This document shows positions 1 to 8,612 of a DNA stretch of 64,000 nucleotides, piece after piece. Each line of letters starts with the position of its first letter. Positions within the stretch are counted from its first letter, which is position 1. Made by a program: the position numbers and the translations under genes. The stretch covers positions 1-64,000 of the forward strand of contig JAYFRL010000002.1 in the NCBI GenBank assembly GCA_034925905.1. Direction: 5' to 3'. The notes under the pieces are model-generated. The model did no database searches. It was not told the DNA's origin and saw nothing but the letters and a program-made list of their open reading frames with translations. The stretch is from JAYFRL01 sp034925905. GTDB lineage: Bacteria; Bacillota; Clostridia; Lachnospirales; Anaerotignaceae.

Positions 1-2
1 AA

Positions 3-95
3 CGCATTGAGGAGTACATTTATTTCTACAACAATGAGAGGTTTCAGCTTAAAAACAAACTGACGCCGTTTGAAAAACGACGCCAGCTCGCGTAA
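3..95 (+). mobile_element. IS3-family transposase (OrfB), C-terminal end only
   Basis: Reading from base 3 gives 30 residues ending in a TAA at 93-95, containing EEYIYFYNNERFQLKN and then LTPFEKRRQLA. This YNxxRxQxxLxxxxPxExR pattern is the standard C-terminus of IS3/IS150-type DDE transposases. The rest of the gene lies before the window. Bases about 124-160 probably carry the right end of the element, but I cannot fix the terminal inverted repeat without the left end. It marks a mobile element next to the LysR gene. Confidence 0.8.
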
Positions 96-145
96 TTCCA
101 CGATATCCTACGATAGGCTTTTCTGTTTCATGTCCATTAACACTG

Positions 146-172
146 GCGCGGTGCATTTTTCCGCGCTTTTTT
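146..172 (+). terminator. Short intrinsic terminator at the IS end
   Basis: GCGCGG (146-151) pairs with CCGCGC (161-166) around a 9-base loop and is followed by a T run, which fits termination of the plus-strand transposase transcript. It sits immediately beyond the stop of the opposing LysR gene. Confidence 0.5.
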
Positions 173-1079
173 ATTCCACAGATTTTTTGATTGTATCAAC
201 AAGAAGGTTTAAATATTTTGCGTCAAGCTCTCTTATTGAAGCCCGTTTTTGGCATATCCAGCCTATGTTTAAAGGTTCGCTGCTTGCAATCGATTTTGTA
301 ATGATTTTGCCTACAAAACTTGAATTTGAAAGCACTCCAGAGTCTATGATATATGCATCAGTGTTTAACAATATATTGTACATTGCACCTTTGTCCGAAA
401 TATAAATTATTTTATCGGTATCAACAGGATAAATAAATTCACTTGAAAAATTAAGCGAGCTTTCAATACCCTGATAATAAGAAACTAAAGGGTAACCTTT
501 AAGGCTTTCCCATGTAACATAAGGAAGCTTGCTTAAAGGATGGCTGGCCCGGATTATTATATGGGGGGTTCTTTCTATTAAAGGGTTATATACAAGGCTT
601 CTATTTGAAAGCTCTTTTAATATAATGGAAGCATTTATTTTTGAAAAGCATAATATTCCTATATCTGATACACCGGATTTAACATTTTCCATAACTTCTA
701 TTATTTTTCCTTCTAAAATTCCAAAATTGTAATTGTCCGGTATTGTCTCAAGTAGCTGTATGAAAGCTGTCGTGGCAAATTCATAATGCATCGTAGCCAC
801 ACAAAAGTTCATACGAAACTGGCTGTTTTTCGAATATTTCATTTCGAGCATTTCAGTATATTCGGCTATATGCTTTATATTGCTTATAAATTCATCGCCT
901 TCATGTGTTAAAATTACGCCCTTTCCCGAGCGCGCAAAGATCATTATTTTGTATTCCTCTTCAACTTTTTTTATGGCGGCGGAAAGGCTTGGCTGCGATA
1001 TGTATAATTTTTTTGCTGCTTTGCTTATGGAGCCACATTGGGCTACGCAAATAATATACTTTATATGTTGCAATGTCAT
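171..1079 (-). CDS. LysR-family transcriptional regulator
   Basis: A 302-residue protein of normal LysR length. Residues 1-60 form the winged helix-turn-helix (CGSISKAAKKLYISQPSLSAAI is the typical recognition helix region), followed by the linker helix and a two-lobed LysR substrate domain (about 90-300). LysR proteins bind DNA as tetramers and respond to a small co-inducer. It is transcribed away from the first dehydrogenase operon, from which it is separated by about 1 kb of A/T-rich DNA, so regulation of that operon is possible but only inferred. The inducer cannot be read from the sequence. Start ATG at 1079 matches the conserved MTLQHIKYI N-terminus. Confidence 0.9.
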   Translation of the reverse strand: MTLQHIKYIICVAQCGSISKAAKKLYISQPSLSAAIKKVEEEYKIMIFARSGKGVILTHEGDEFISNIKHIAEYTEMLEMKYSKNSQFRMNFCVATMHYEFATTAFIQLLETIPDNYNFGILEGKIIEVMENVKSGVSDIGILCFSKINASIILKELSNRSLVYNPLIERTPHIIIRASHPLSKLPYVTWESLKGYPLVSYYQGIESSLNFSSEFIYPVDTDKIIYISDKGAMYNILLNTDAYIIDSGVLSNSSFVGKIITKSIASSEPLNIGWICQKRASIRELDAKYLNLLVDTIKKSVE

Positions 1080-2075
1080 GCAAAAGCCCCCTTTGTGAAA
1101 ATAAAAAAGTATGAAAACCCCACTATATATTTTTTTATATATTATAAATCAAAATGCACAAAATAACAATTGGTTTCAGTAAGATAACACTATATTATTT
1201 TACATATTTAATAAATATTATGCTGATATATTGAAAAATATCATGTTTGATGTAGGCAATAAAGGATTGGTATATAGCAATATAACTAAAAAGTACAAAA
1301 AACAGATGTACTAATTTAACATAGAAAAATTCTATATGCGAGGTTTTATTATTAAAAATGCTGCAATGAGTGCTACGATGCTGTAATATTTATTATAATG
1401 TGATAAAGCTCTAAAATAACAGCTATTGTTATTAAGAGGGTTAACTTTTTTTAAATATAAAAAAATTATTGCATATTCCTTAAGCTAAAAGGATTTTTAA
1501 ATAGATTTAACCGGTACAAAAAGTTTAAAAACAAGCTGCAAATAAAATAATATAGAAAATTTTCTTTGCAAGTAAGAGCGGAAATAAAACAAAAGTATAG
1601 TTTATAAAAAAAGAGACATGTTTATTTATCCATACAAGATCAGTTTTTTTTAGAAAAAATCTTGAGATTTTTAAAAGCGTGCCATTTTTTGTTTGCATTA
1701 AAAATTAAAAACTATTTCAACGAAAAGAAAGCTTTTTACAATACCGATAATTATAAAAAGACCTATTTTATCAATGTTTTTTGTATACACAAACCGCTTT
1801 ATTTTTATCAAAAATTTTCATATTTGGTTGATATTTTAACATTTAGCTGATATCATGATTGTATGACTGCTTATACTATTTTAAAAAATGCCGCCTTTTA
1901 AAAAAGTGCGGCAAATTAAGCCGAGGCGGGCGGGTTTTTAAAGTAAACCGCAAATCTGTTTGCATTGTTATTCGGCCATGCTTTGCAGTCGAATTTTATA
2001 AATAAAAGCTTTCCTGTGTACAATAATAAGTATTTCAGGAATCCCAAATCTATAGTAAAGGGGAGAAGAAAATTT
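1080..2075. other. Long A/T-rich intergenic region between LysR and first E1 operon
   Basis: About 1 kb without a convincing gene; the 62-codon open frame near 1662-1850 has no good ribosome site and A/T-biased composition and looks like chance. The region should carry the divergent control signals for the LysR gene and the E1 operon. A hairpin of TGCCGCCTTTT with AAAAG-T-GCGGCA lies at 1889-1913 in what would be the E1 leader. No riboswitch class was recognised. Confidence 0.5.
1828..1856 (+). promoter_or_regulatory. Candidate sigma-A promoter for the first E1 operon
   Basis: TTGATA (1828-1833) and TATCAT (1851-1856) are separated by 17 bases. Transcription from here would give a leader of roughly 210 bases before the E1 alpha start at 2076. 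Confidence 0.45.
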
Positions 2076-3047
2076 ATGTATGAAAAAAAGCAGTTACTTG
2101 ATTACTATGAAAAAATGTTAAAAATCCGTTTGTTTGACCTTAAAGCTACGGAATTACGCGAAACAGGGCAAATTCTCGGAAATGCTCATGCTTATGTGGG
2201 CGAAGAGGCTATAGCGGTTGGAGTATGCTCTTGTCTTGACGCGAAAGACTTTATTGAAAGCACGCATAGAGGTCATGGACATACAATTGCAAAAGGCGCT
2301 GAGCTTAACCCTATGATGGCTGAGCTTTATGGAAAAGCAACAGGTTATTGCCATGGCAAGGGCGGTTCTCAGCATATAGCCGATTTTTCTGTTGGCATGC
2401 TCGGAGCAAACGGAATCGTCGGCGGGGGCTTTGGCCTTGCGGTTGGTGCGGCTTTAGCATCAAGATATAAGAAAACAGGTGCAATCTCGGTAGTATTCTT
2501 TGGTGACGGCGCTTCAAACAGAGGCACATTTCATGAAGCTGCAAATATGGCGGCAGCCTGGAAACTCCCTGTAATTTTTATTTGTGAAAATAACGGTTGG
2601 GCTTGCAGCACAAGCCATCTTGATGCTGGTCAGCATTCTGTTAGGGATATAGCTGTTCGTGCCCAGGCTTATAATATGCCGGGATACGTTGTAAACGGAA
2701 ATGACTTTTTCGCAGTTCGTGAGGGCATGCAGGTTTTGGCTAATCGTGCAAGAAAAGGCGAGGGCAACGGATGCGGTCTTCTTGAATGCAAAACATATCG
2801 TATATTAGGTCATCATATCGGAGACAAACAGCCATACCGTGATCCCGAAGCTGCAAAAGCAAGGCTCGTTGCTGATGACTGCCTTGAAAACTTCAAGAGA
2901 CGCTGCATAGCTGAAAAATGGCTCACGGCAGCGGATTTTGAAGAAATAGATAAAAGAGTTCCGAAGCTTATCGCTGAGGCTCAAAAATTTGGCGAAGACA
3001 GTCCGTATCCGGATCCGTCGGAGTTGTATACAGATCTTTATGATTGA
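2076..3047 (+). CDS. Dehydrogenase E1 component alpha subunit (pyruvate/acetoin type), copy 1
   Basis: A 323-residue thiamine-diphosphate E1 alpha subunit. The TDP/Mg motif runs from GDG (143-145) to ENN (171-173); HRGHGH (64-69) and GKGGSQH (94-100) are the other conserved active-site blocks. The start is ATG 2076 behind AAAGGGGAG; an upstream in-frame extension to 1965 lacks a ribosome site and family similarity. It forms the alpha2beta2 E1 with the next gene, 14 bases downstream. The family includes pyruvate, branched-chain 2-oxoacid and acetoin dehydrogenases; the short length and lack of an N-terminal extension favour the acetoin/pyruvate type, but the substrate is not decided by sequence. 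No E2 gene belongs to this operon, so it would need the E2 at 11493. Confidence 0.88.
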   Translation: MYEKKQLLDYYEKMLKIRLFDLKATELRETGQILGNAHAYVGEEAIAVGVCSCLDAKDFIESTHRGHGHTIAKGAELNPMMAELYGKATGYCHGKGGSQHIADFSVGMLGANGIVGGGFGLAVGAALASRYKKTGAISVVFFGDGASNRGTFHEAANMAAAWKLPVIFICENNGWACSTSHLDAGQHSVRDIAVRAQAYNMPGYVVNGNDFFAVREGMQVLANRARKGEGNGCGLLECKTYRILGHHIGDKQPYRDPEAAKARLVADDCLENFKRRCIAEKWLTAADFEEIDKRVPKLIAEAQKFGEDSPYPDPSELYTDLYD

Positions 3048-3061
3048 TAAGGGGTGATACT

Positions 3062-4036
3062 ATGAGCGTTATAACATATAAACAAGCTACTTGGGATGCA
3101 ATGAAAGAAGAAATGTTAAGAGATAAATCCGTAATTGTTATGGCGGAGGATCTTTTGGGTCTTGGCGGCTCTATGGGGCATTACGCAGGCCTTGGAGAGG
3201 CAATCGGAGATATGAGCCGTACTCTCAATACACCTATTTCCGAAACGGCTATAGTTGCCAGCTGTGTTGGCGCGGCTCTTGCTGGAATGAGACCCGTTAT
3301 GGATATGCGTTTTTCAAACTGTCTTCCTGTATGTATGGATGAGATAGTTAACCAGGCTGCCAAATCAAGATATATGTTTGGCGGACAGGGAAAGGTTTCC
3401 ATGGTTTTAAGATGCCCCGATGGTATTCTTAAGATGCAGGGAGCTCACCATACAGATTCTCTTGAAGCATGGTTTGCCCATGTTCCAGGGCTCCAGGTTG
3501 TTATGCCTTCAAGCCCGGCGGAAGGCAAAGGCCTTCTTAAAACAGCTATAAGAAACGACAATCCTGTTATTTTCCTTGAGCATAAAATGCTTTTTGCCAT
3601 GGAAGGCGAAGTTCCTGAAGGAGACTATACAATTCCTTTCGGCAAGGCAAATATAGTAAAAGAAGGAAAAGATATAACAATAGTTTGCTACGGAATTATG
3701 GTGAGCAGAGCCCTTGAAGCCGCAAAGAAGCTTGAGGCTGAAGGCTACAGCCCAGAAGTAATAGATCTTCGTACTCTTTCCCCATGGGATAAGGAAACCG
3801 TTTTGGCATCCGTTAAGAAAACAGGCAAGCTTTTGGTTGCTCATGAAGCAGTTAAAAGAGGCGGATTCGGCGGAGAAATTGCTTCAACCGTGGCAGAGGA
3901 AGCTTTTGGATATCTTAAAGCTCCTATTGTTCGTTTGGGTGGTCCTTTTGTTCCGATTCCGGTTGCTCCAAACCTTGAAGATATGTGCAGGGTTCTTCCA
4001 AAGGACGTTTATGAAGGAGCAAAGAAAATACTGTAA
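3062..4036 (+). CDS. Dehydrogenase E1 component beta subunit, copy 1
   Basis: A 324-residue transketolase-like beta subunit (pyrimidine-binding domain then transketolase C-terminal domain). Recognisable blocks are PISETAIV, RPVMDMRF, the QAAKSRYMFGGQ segment and the C-terminal LVAHEAVKRGGFGGEIA followed by RLGGPFVPIP. Start ATG 3062 is preceded by AAGGGGTGATACT. It pairs with the alpha subunit just upstream to make a decarboxylating E1. A strong terminator follows at 4052, so this is a two-gene operon without its own E2 or E3. Confidence 0.88.
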   Translation: MSVITYKQATWDAMKEEMLRDKSVIVMAEDLLGLGGSMGHYAGLGEAIGDMSRTLNTPISETAIVASCVGAALAGMRPVMDMRFSNCLPVCMDEIVNQAAKSRYMFGGQGKVSMVLRCPDGILKMQGAHHTDSLEAWFAHVPGLQVVMPSSPAEGKGLLKTAIRNDNPVIFLEHKMLFAMEGEVPEGDYTIPFGKANIVKEGKDITIVCYGIMVSRALEAAKKLEAEGYSPEVIDLRTLSPWDKETVLASVKKTGKLLVAHEAVKRGGFGGEIASTVAEEAFGYLKAPIVRLGGPFVPIPVAPNLEDMCRVLPKDVYEGAKKIL

Positions 4037-4051
4037 TAATTTTAAACATAA

Positions 4052-4076
4052 AGCCCCGCTTAAGCGGGGCTTTTTT
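4052..4076 (+). terminator. Intrinsic terminator after E1 pair 1
   Basis: AGCCCCGCTT and AAGCGGGGCT form a perfect 10-bp stem followed by a T6 run. Confidence 0.9.
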
Positions 4077-4402
4077 ACGCTATTAATTGTATAATCCAAT
4101 AAAAAATTGAATAAAAAATCAGCTAGGTTAAATTCGGGTTTTAGTTTTTTTTATAAAATTTTTTGCATATAATCTCATACGGTCGTTTTTATAGAGGCTT
4201 TTCCAAAAGAAAAGACGGATGTTTTATAGGTTTGCAAAGACAAACATCAGCTAAGGCTCATTCCTTTAAAGATATGCCAATAAAGCATCCTGTTGCAGAA
4301 AAAATGCATAAAAAGCAGCTTTTTGAAATTTTATATTGAAAAATATGGGATTTAGATGTATATTTATTCCTGTGTATACTTATTTTATATGGAGGAAACG
4401 GT
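4077..4402. other. Intergenic region with small hairpin and promoter
   Basis: No gene seen. GATGTTT and AAACATC around 4219-4250 enclose a smaller GTTTG/CAAAC stem, a weak nested hairpin. The rest is A/T-rich and contains the promoter described at 4336. Confidence 0.4.
4336..4364 (+). promoter_or_regulatory. Candidate sigma-A promoter for the symporter gene
   Basis: TTGAAA (4336-4341), 17-base spacer, TATATT (4359-4364). It lies 38 bases ahead of the start codon, which is preceded by a TGGAGGAAAC ribosome site. Confidence 0.55.
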
Positions 4403-5872
4403 ATGAATATTGCTGAACTTATAGTCTTTATATTGTATTTTATTATTGTGTTGGCCATAGGGTTTGTTTTTTATAACAAAACCAAAGGCGGAGGGGAAAT
4501 GGAATATTTCCTCGGCGGACGTGCAATGAGCGGAATGGTTGCGGCTTTAAGCGCCGGAGCTTCAGATATGAGCTCTTGGGTGCTTATGGGTTTGCCGGCA
4601 GCTATTTTTGCGGTTGGGTTAGGTAAGGTGTGGATTGCCATAGGGCTTGGTATAGGCACTGTGCTCAGTTGGATTTTTGTTGCGCCGCGTCTTCGTCGGT
4701 TTTCTATAGTTGCCGATAATTCGATAACAATACCTCAATTTCTTACAAACCGTTTCAAAAGCTCAAGCAAAGCTTTGCAGATAATCTGCGCTGTTCTCTT
4801 TTTGGTTGTATATGCTATATATGCTGCTTCAAGCATAAAAGCCTGCGGAATATTGTTTAATACGGTTATAGGAATAGACCAAACGGTAGCTATGTATATT
4901 GCTGCCGCAATAATTATACTTTATACATTTCTTGGAGGATTCTCTGCTGTTTGCTGGACGGATTTTTTCCAAGGTATTTTAATGCTTTTTGCCCTTATGG
5001 CAACGCCTATAGTGGTTTTGTTTTTTGTGAAAGCCGACCCTGGTGCTCAGGCAGTGGTGCTTGCCGATAATTATTGGAATTTTCTTCCGAGCGGGAAATT
5101 TGACTGGAGCAGTGTTTCAAGCATATTAAGCGGACTTGGATGGGGTCTTGGTTATTTTGGAATGCCTCATATTATAATCCGTTATATGTCTATAAAATCT
5201 CCGTTTGAGGTTAAGAAATCCCGGATTATAGGTTCAACGTGGACTTGTCTCATACTTATTTTCTCTGTAGCCGTAGGTCTTATAGCGCACAAAATACTTG
5301 TAGGCTTGGAAGACAGCAGCCTTGTTTTCATAACAATGGTACGTAAAGTGTTCCCAAGCCTTATTTCAGGAATTATGCTTTCGGCAATACTTGCTGCGGC
5401 TATGTCCACGGCGGATTCACAGCTTCTTGCTTCTGCTTCGGCTTTTGCAAGCGATGTTTATAAGCCGGTGTTCCGCAAAAATGCTTCGGATAAAGAGATG
5501 CTTTTAATTGGTCGTGCGGTTGTTATGCTTGTTTCCGTTGCTGCTTTGATAATAGCTTCAAGTCCAAACTCAGGTTCAATTATGGATCTTGTTGAAAACG
5601 CATGGGGCTTGTTCGGCGCAGCTTTTGGTCCTGTAATATTGCTTAGCCTGTTTTGGAGAAAGCTTACGTTTAAAGGCACTGTTGCTGGAATCGTTGCAGG
5701 AGGAGCGGTTGATGCTCTTTGGCTTGTTTTCTTTTCCGAAACTGGTCTTTATGAGATATTGCCCGGTTTTGCCGCAGGCATTATTGCGGCTGTAATATTT
5801 TCAAAGATAGGCAAAGGAGCTTCAAAAGAGGTTGAGAAGCTTTTTGATGCTTCTGTTGCCTACGAAGAATAA
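4403..5872 (+). CDS. Sodium:solute symporter, SSS family (proline permease PutP-like)
   Basis: A 489-residue polytopic membrane protein with about 12-13 hydrophobic segments and the SSS hallmark pattern: FLGGRAMSG near residue 36, ALSAGASDMSSW (about 50-61), the ARLR-type loop APRLRR, and GGFSAVCWTDFFQG near 180. These match the PutP-like branch, which moves solutes with sodium. Its own promoter and terminator make it a single-gene unit. Between two dehydrogenase operons it may import a feedstock for them (proline, pyruvate or another small organic acid); this is inference from position only. Confidence 0.85.
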   Translation: MNIAELIVFILYFIIVLAIGFVFYNKTKGGGEMEYFLGGRAMSGMVAALSAGASDMSSWVLMGLPAAIFAVGLGKVWIAIGLGIGTVLSWIFVAPRLRRFSIVADNSITIPQFLTNRFKSSSKALQIICAVLFLVVYAIYAASSIKACGILFNTVIGIDQTVAMYIAAAIIILYTFLGGFSAVCWTDFFQGILMLFALMATPIVVLFFVKADPGAQAVVLADNYWNFLPSGKFDWSSVSSILSGLGWGLGYFGMPHIIIRYMSIKSPFEVKKSRIIGSTWTCLILIFSVAVGLIAHKILVGLEDSSLVFITMVRKVFPSLISGIMLSAILAAAMSTADSQLLASASAFASDVYKPVFRKNASDKEMLLIGRAVVMLVSVAALIIASSPNSGSIMDLVENAWGLFGAAFGPVILLSLFWRKLTFKGTVAGIVAGGAVDALWLVFFSETGLYEILPGFAAGIIAAVIFSKIGKGASKEVEKLFDASVAYEE

Positions 5873-5898
5873 ACAACCAAGTTTTAAATAATAATTTC

Positions 5899-5929
5899 CC
5901 GCGGGAGCCACATGGTTTCCGCGGTTTTT
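5899..5929 (+). terminator. Intrinsic terminator after symporter
   Basis: CCGCGGGAGCC pairs with GGTTTCCGCGG (11 bp with two G-T pairs) around an ACAT loop, then a T5 run. Confidence 0.85.
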
Positions 5930-6098
5930 ATGTTTTCAGGTATTTTCATGGATTAATACGCTCTTAAAAATACATAAAGCATACAAGCCTTTGACAAAAA
6001 ATTGCTTGTACTTTTAAAAATTTTAAAAATAAGTCAAATTCCCAAAATACCCCGCATATAATTTTAATGTGCCAAACAAAATTTAGGAGGTAATATTT

Positions 6099-6311
6099 AT
6101 GTTGTCATGCTTATGTGGAACACAGGGAGATAGCGGAATCTGGCTTATTCTTCTCCTTCTTCTTTTCTGTGGCGGCGGTTGCCAGAGCAATAACTGCTGT
6201 ACAAACAACTGCGGGAGCGGGATGGACAGCTGCTGGATAATTATACTTATTTTGTTATTCTGCGGCGGATTAGGGACAACGGGGAACTGCGGAGTATGCG
6301 AGGCTAAATAA
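6099..6311 (+). CDS. Small Cys/Gly-rich, hydrophobic protein of unknown function
   Basis: A 70-residue protein with 11 cysteines, preceded by an excellent AGGAGGTAATATTT ribosome site and followed by a terminator, so it is very likely expressed as a single-gene unit. It is an internal duplication: two hydrophobic stretches (WLILLLLLFCGGG and WIIILILLFCGGL), each followed by an Asn/Gly/Cys-rich tail. Similar small Cys-rich proteins are common in Clostridia and are often named only after chorion-like high-cysteine proteins; their role is not established. Possibilities are a membrane-associated or spore-coat small protein, or metal binding. I do not assign a function. Confidence 0.75.
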   Translation: MLSCLCGTQGDSGIWLILLLLLFCGGGCQSNNCCTNNCGSGMDSCWIIILILLFCGGLGTTGNCGVCEAK

Positions 6312-6325
6312 TAGCCTTAGGAAAG

Positions 6326-6350
6326 AGGCTGAGTCCTTCAGCCTTTTTTT
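6326..6350 (+). terminator. Intrinsic terminator after small Cys-rich gene
   Basis: AGGCTGA and TCAGCCT form a 7-bp stem with a GTCCT loop, followed by a T7 run. Confidence 0.85.
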
Positions 6351-6419
6351 ATTTGTTTTTTAATATTCAAGGTATATAATATTAACAATAAATATTCTAA
6401 TATGCAAAGAGGGATTTAT

Positions 6420-7001
6420 ATGAAATGCTGCGTGCTTATGGGAAGCCCCAGAAAAAACGGGAACACAATAACCCTTGTTACTCCTTTTATGGACGAGCTT
6501 AGGAAAAACGGTGTCGATTGTGAGCTTATATGGCTTTATGATAAAAATATAAAGCCGTGCATATGCTGTTTGAACTGCCAGAAGGATTGGAACTCTTTTA
6601 ACTGTCCTCAAAAGGATGATGTTGAGGAAATATTTTTAAAATTCAAGGATAGCGATCTTGCTATCCTTGCAACGCCGATATATTCATGGTATTGTACTTC
6701 GCCTATGAAGGCTCTTTTAGACAGATTCGTATACGGAATGAATAAGTTTTATTCCGGTAAGGCAGGCCCGGCGCTTTGCGCAGGCAAAAAAATTGCCATT
6801 ATAACCACATGCGGATACAAGCCTGAAAGAGGAGCTGATCTTTTTGAAGAAGGCATAAAGCGTTATTCAAATCATTCAGGGCTTGAATATCTGGGGATGC
6901 TGTGCGAAAGGAACATGGGATACAATGTTCCTTTTGAGAGCGAAGATAAAAAAGAAAGAGCAAGGGCTTTTGCCAGAGAGTTATATACAAAGCTTAAATA
7001 G
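6420..7001 (+). CDS. Flavodoxin-fold NADPH-dependent FMN reductase family protein
   Basis: A 193-residue single-domain flavoprotein. GSPRKNGNT (residues 9-17) is the FMN-phosphate loop and the TPIYSWYCTSPMKALLDR segment binds the isoalloxazine ring. The paired cysteines in KPCICCLNCQKDW are typical of the iron-sulfur-flavoprotein/NAD(P)H oxidoreductase subgroup. Start ATG 6420 is preferred over the upstream ATG 6402 because AGAGGG lies between them at the right spacing. It probably transfers electrons between NAD(P)H and a quinone, disulfide or metal acceptor; the acceptor is unknown. It stands alone between two terminated units. Confidence 0.85.
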   Translation: MKCCVLMGSPRKNGNTITLVTPFMDELRKNGVDCELIWLYDKNIKPCICCLNCQKDWNSFNCPQKDDVEEIFLKFKDSDLAILATPIYSWYCTSPMKALLDRFVYGMNKFYSGKAGPALCAGKKIAIITTCGYKPERGADLFEEGIKRYSNHSGLEYLGMLCERNMGYNVPFESEDKKERARAFARELYTKLK

Positions 7002-7216
7002 GTTTGGGTAATTCATTTTTAATTTTGATGGTAAATTAAAATCAAAAATTTTTCGATTGAGGAGGCTTGTTCTGCTTCCAGAAAAGAAGACGTCTGAAAT
7101 TATGAAAAAACAGGCAGGTTAAATGTGTGGCGGGCCATATTTATATATGCTTTAAAACGGTGTAAAAAACCATGCTTAAAGCCTTGTGAGCCCCTTTAGA
7201 ACCATGCAATTTCATA

Positions 7217-7245
7217 TTGATAATTTTGTATAAAAATGCTATAAT
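7217..7245 (+). promoter_or_regulatory. Sigma-A promoter for the DUF1576 gene
   Basis: TTGATA (7217-7222), 17-base spacer, consensus TATAAT (7240-7245), 48 bases ahead of the start codon. Confidence 0.7.
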
Positions 7246-7262
7246 TATAACTCCAATAATAA

Positions 7263-7290
7263 ATGAAGCAAGGACTATGAAGCGAGGACT
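7263..7290 (+). repeat. 14-bp tandem repeat overlapping the ribosome site
   Basis: ATGAAGCAAGGACT (7263-7276) is followed directly by ATGAAGCGAGGACT (7277-7290), one mismatch. The second copy provides the GAGG used by the start at 7293, the first a weaker AAGG. Confidence 0.7.
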
Positions 7291-7292
7291 AT

Positions 7293-8612
7293 ATGGATAG
7301 CTTAACGGAGAAAAAATCCAGGGATTGGTATTTTGGCATAATGGTATATGCCGTGTTTTTAGGTTTAATTGCATTTGTCCTTGAAAGCCCTTCTGAGATA
7401 GCCAGAGGCTGCCTTAAGATAGCCATTTCAAAAGGAGTTCTTATAACTGATTACATAGCTCTTTCATCTATAGGCGCGACTTTTATGAATGTGTCTATAG
7501 TAACCCTTTTAACCATTACGCTTTTATTTTATAACGATATACCTATGGACGGATCTTCTATAGCCATCGTAGGCCTGATGTCGGGCTTTTCTTTTTTCGG
7601 TAAAAACTTTTTCAATATGTGGTTTATACTTTTGGGAACATATGTCTATTGCCTGTATAAAAAACAGCCTTTTAAGCAATATGTAAAAGTAGGGCTTATT
7701 TCAACATCGCTTGCTCCTATTATAAGCAGCACTTTTTTTTACAACAATGTTAATGCGGAAGGTGTTATTGTATCTGTTATATGCGGTCTTGTAATAGGAT
7801 TTATAATGCCTATGCTTGCCGAACATACGGACAGGCTGTTGCATAACCTAAGCCTTTATAACGGCGGCTTTGCAGTCGGGCTTTTGGCAATGATGATGGT
7901 TCCGATGCTTAAGTCGATGGGCTTTTCGTTTAATACGGTTTTGTATTGGTCAACAGGGAATAACGCCTTGCTTTCTTCGTGGCTTTATGGTCTTTGCGTA
8001 GTGCTTATAATATTGGGCTTTGTTTCGGACGGAAAGGAAGCTTTTTGGGAATATCTTAAAATACTCTGCCGGACAGGCCATCCCAAGGAAGATTTTATTA
8101 CCCTTCACAATTCGGGCGCTGTGCTTATAAACATAGGAATAAACGGAATTATAGGAATTGCGTTTATACTTATCACGGGCGGAGAATTAAACGGGCCTAC
8201 AATTGGAGGAATATTAGCTGTTATGGGCTTTGGAGCGAGAGGGAAGCACGCTTTCAATATTGTGCCCGTAATGCTTGGCGTTTTTGTAGCAGGGTTCTCA
8301 AAGTTTTGGAGCATTAAAGATCCGGCTGCCCAAATAGCGCTTATGTTTTGCACAACGCTTGCGCCTGTTACCGGATTTTATGGTGTTATTCCAGGGTTTA
8401 TAGCCGGATATGTTCATGCTTCCGTGGTTCAATACGCGGGTCTTGGTTATTCGGGAGTAAACCTTTATAATAATGGCTTTGCCGGGGGCATAGTGTCTAT
8501 AGTTTTCTTTTCAGTTCTTTCAAACTTTGTTATACCAAGGACTTATCCGGTTAATGCAATTATAAAGCAGATTCTTAAGAAATACGGAAGATTCACGGAA
8601 ACAGACAGCTAG
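7293..8612 (+). CDS. DUF1576 family multi-pass membrane protein
   Basis: A 439-residue membrane protein with about 11-12 hydrophobic segments. The block LMSGFSFFGKNFFNMWFILLGTY... and the second internally similar block near 300 (GGILAVMGFGARGKHAFNIVPVMLGVF) are the duplicated signature of the DUF1576 family, and both halves end in NLYNNGFAGG / SLYNGGFAVG-type motifs, showing an inverted or tandem duplication. Such internal symmetry is typical of transporters or channels. Function is undescribed as far as I know. It has its own promoter. Its place directly ahead of the second E1 operon suggests transport of a related metabolite, which is inference. Confidence 0.75.
   Translation: MDSLTEKKSRDWYFGIMVYAVFLGLIAFVLESPSEIARGCLKIAISKGVLITDYIALSSIGATFMNVSIVTLLTITLLFYNDIPMDGSSIAIVGLMSGFSFFGKNFFNMWFILLGTYVYCLYKKQPFKQYVKVGLISTSLAPIISSTFFYNNVNAEGVIVSVICGLVIGFIMPMLAEHTDRLLHNLSLYNGGFAVGLLAMMMVPMLKSMGFSFNTVLYWSTGNNALLSSWLYGLCVVLIILGFVSDGKEAFWEYLKILCRTGHPKEDFITLHNSGAVLINIGINGIIGIAFILITGGELNGPTIGGILAVMGFGARGKHAFNIVPVMLGVFVAGFSKFWSIKDPAAQIALMFCTTLAPVTGFYGVIPGFIAGYVHASVVQYAGLGYSGVNLYNNGFAGGIVSIVFFSVLSNFVIPRTYPVNAIIKQILKKYGRFTETDS

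Noticed and set aside
1662..1850. Small open frame in the first intergenic region
   Set aside because: Composition is dominated by A/T-driven Phe/Tyr/Lys, no ribosome site and no recognisable similarity.
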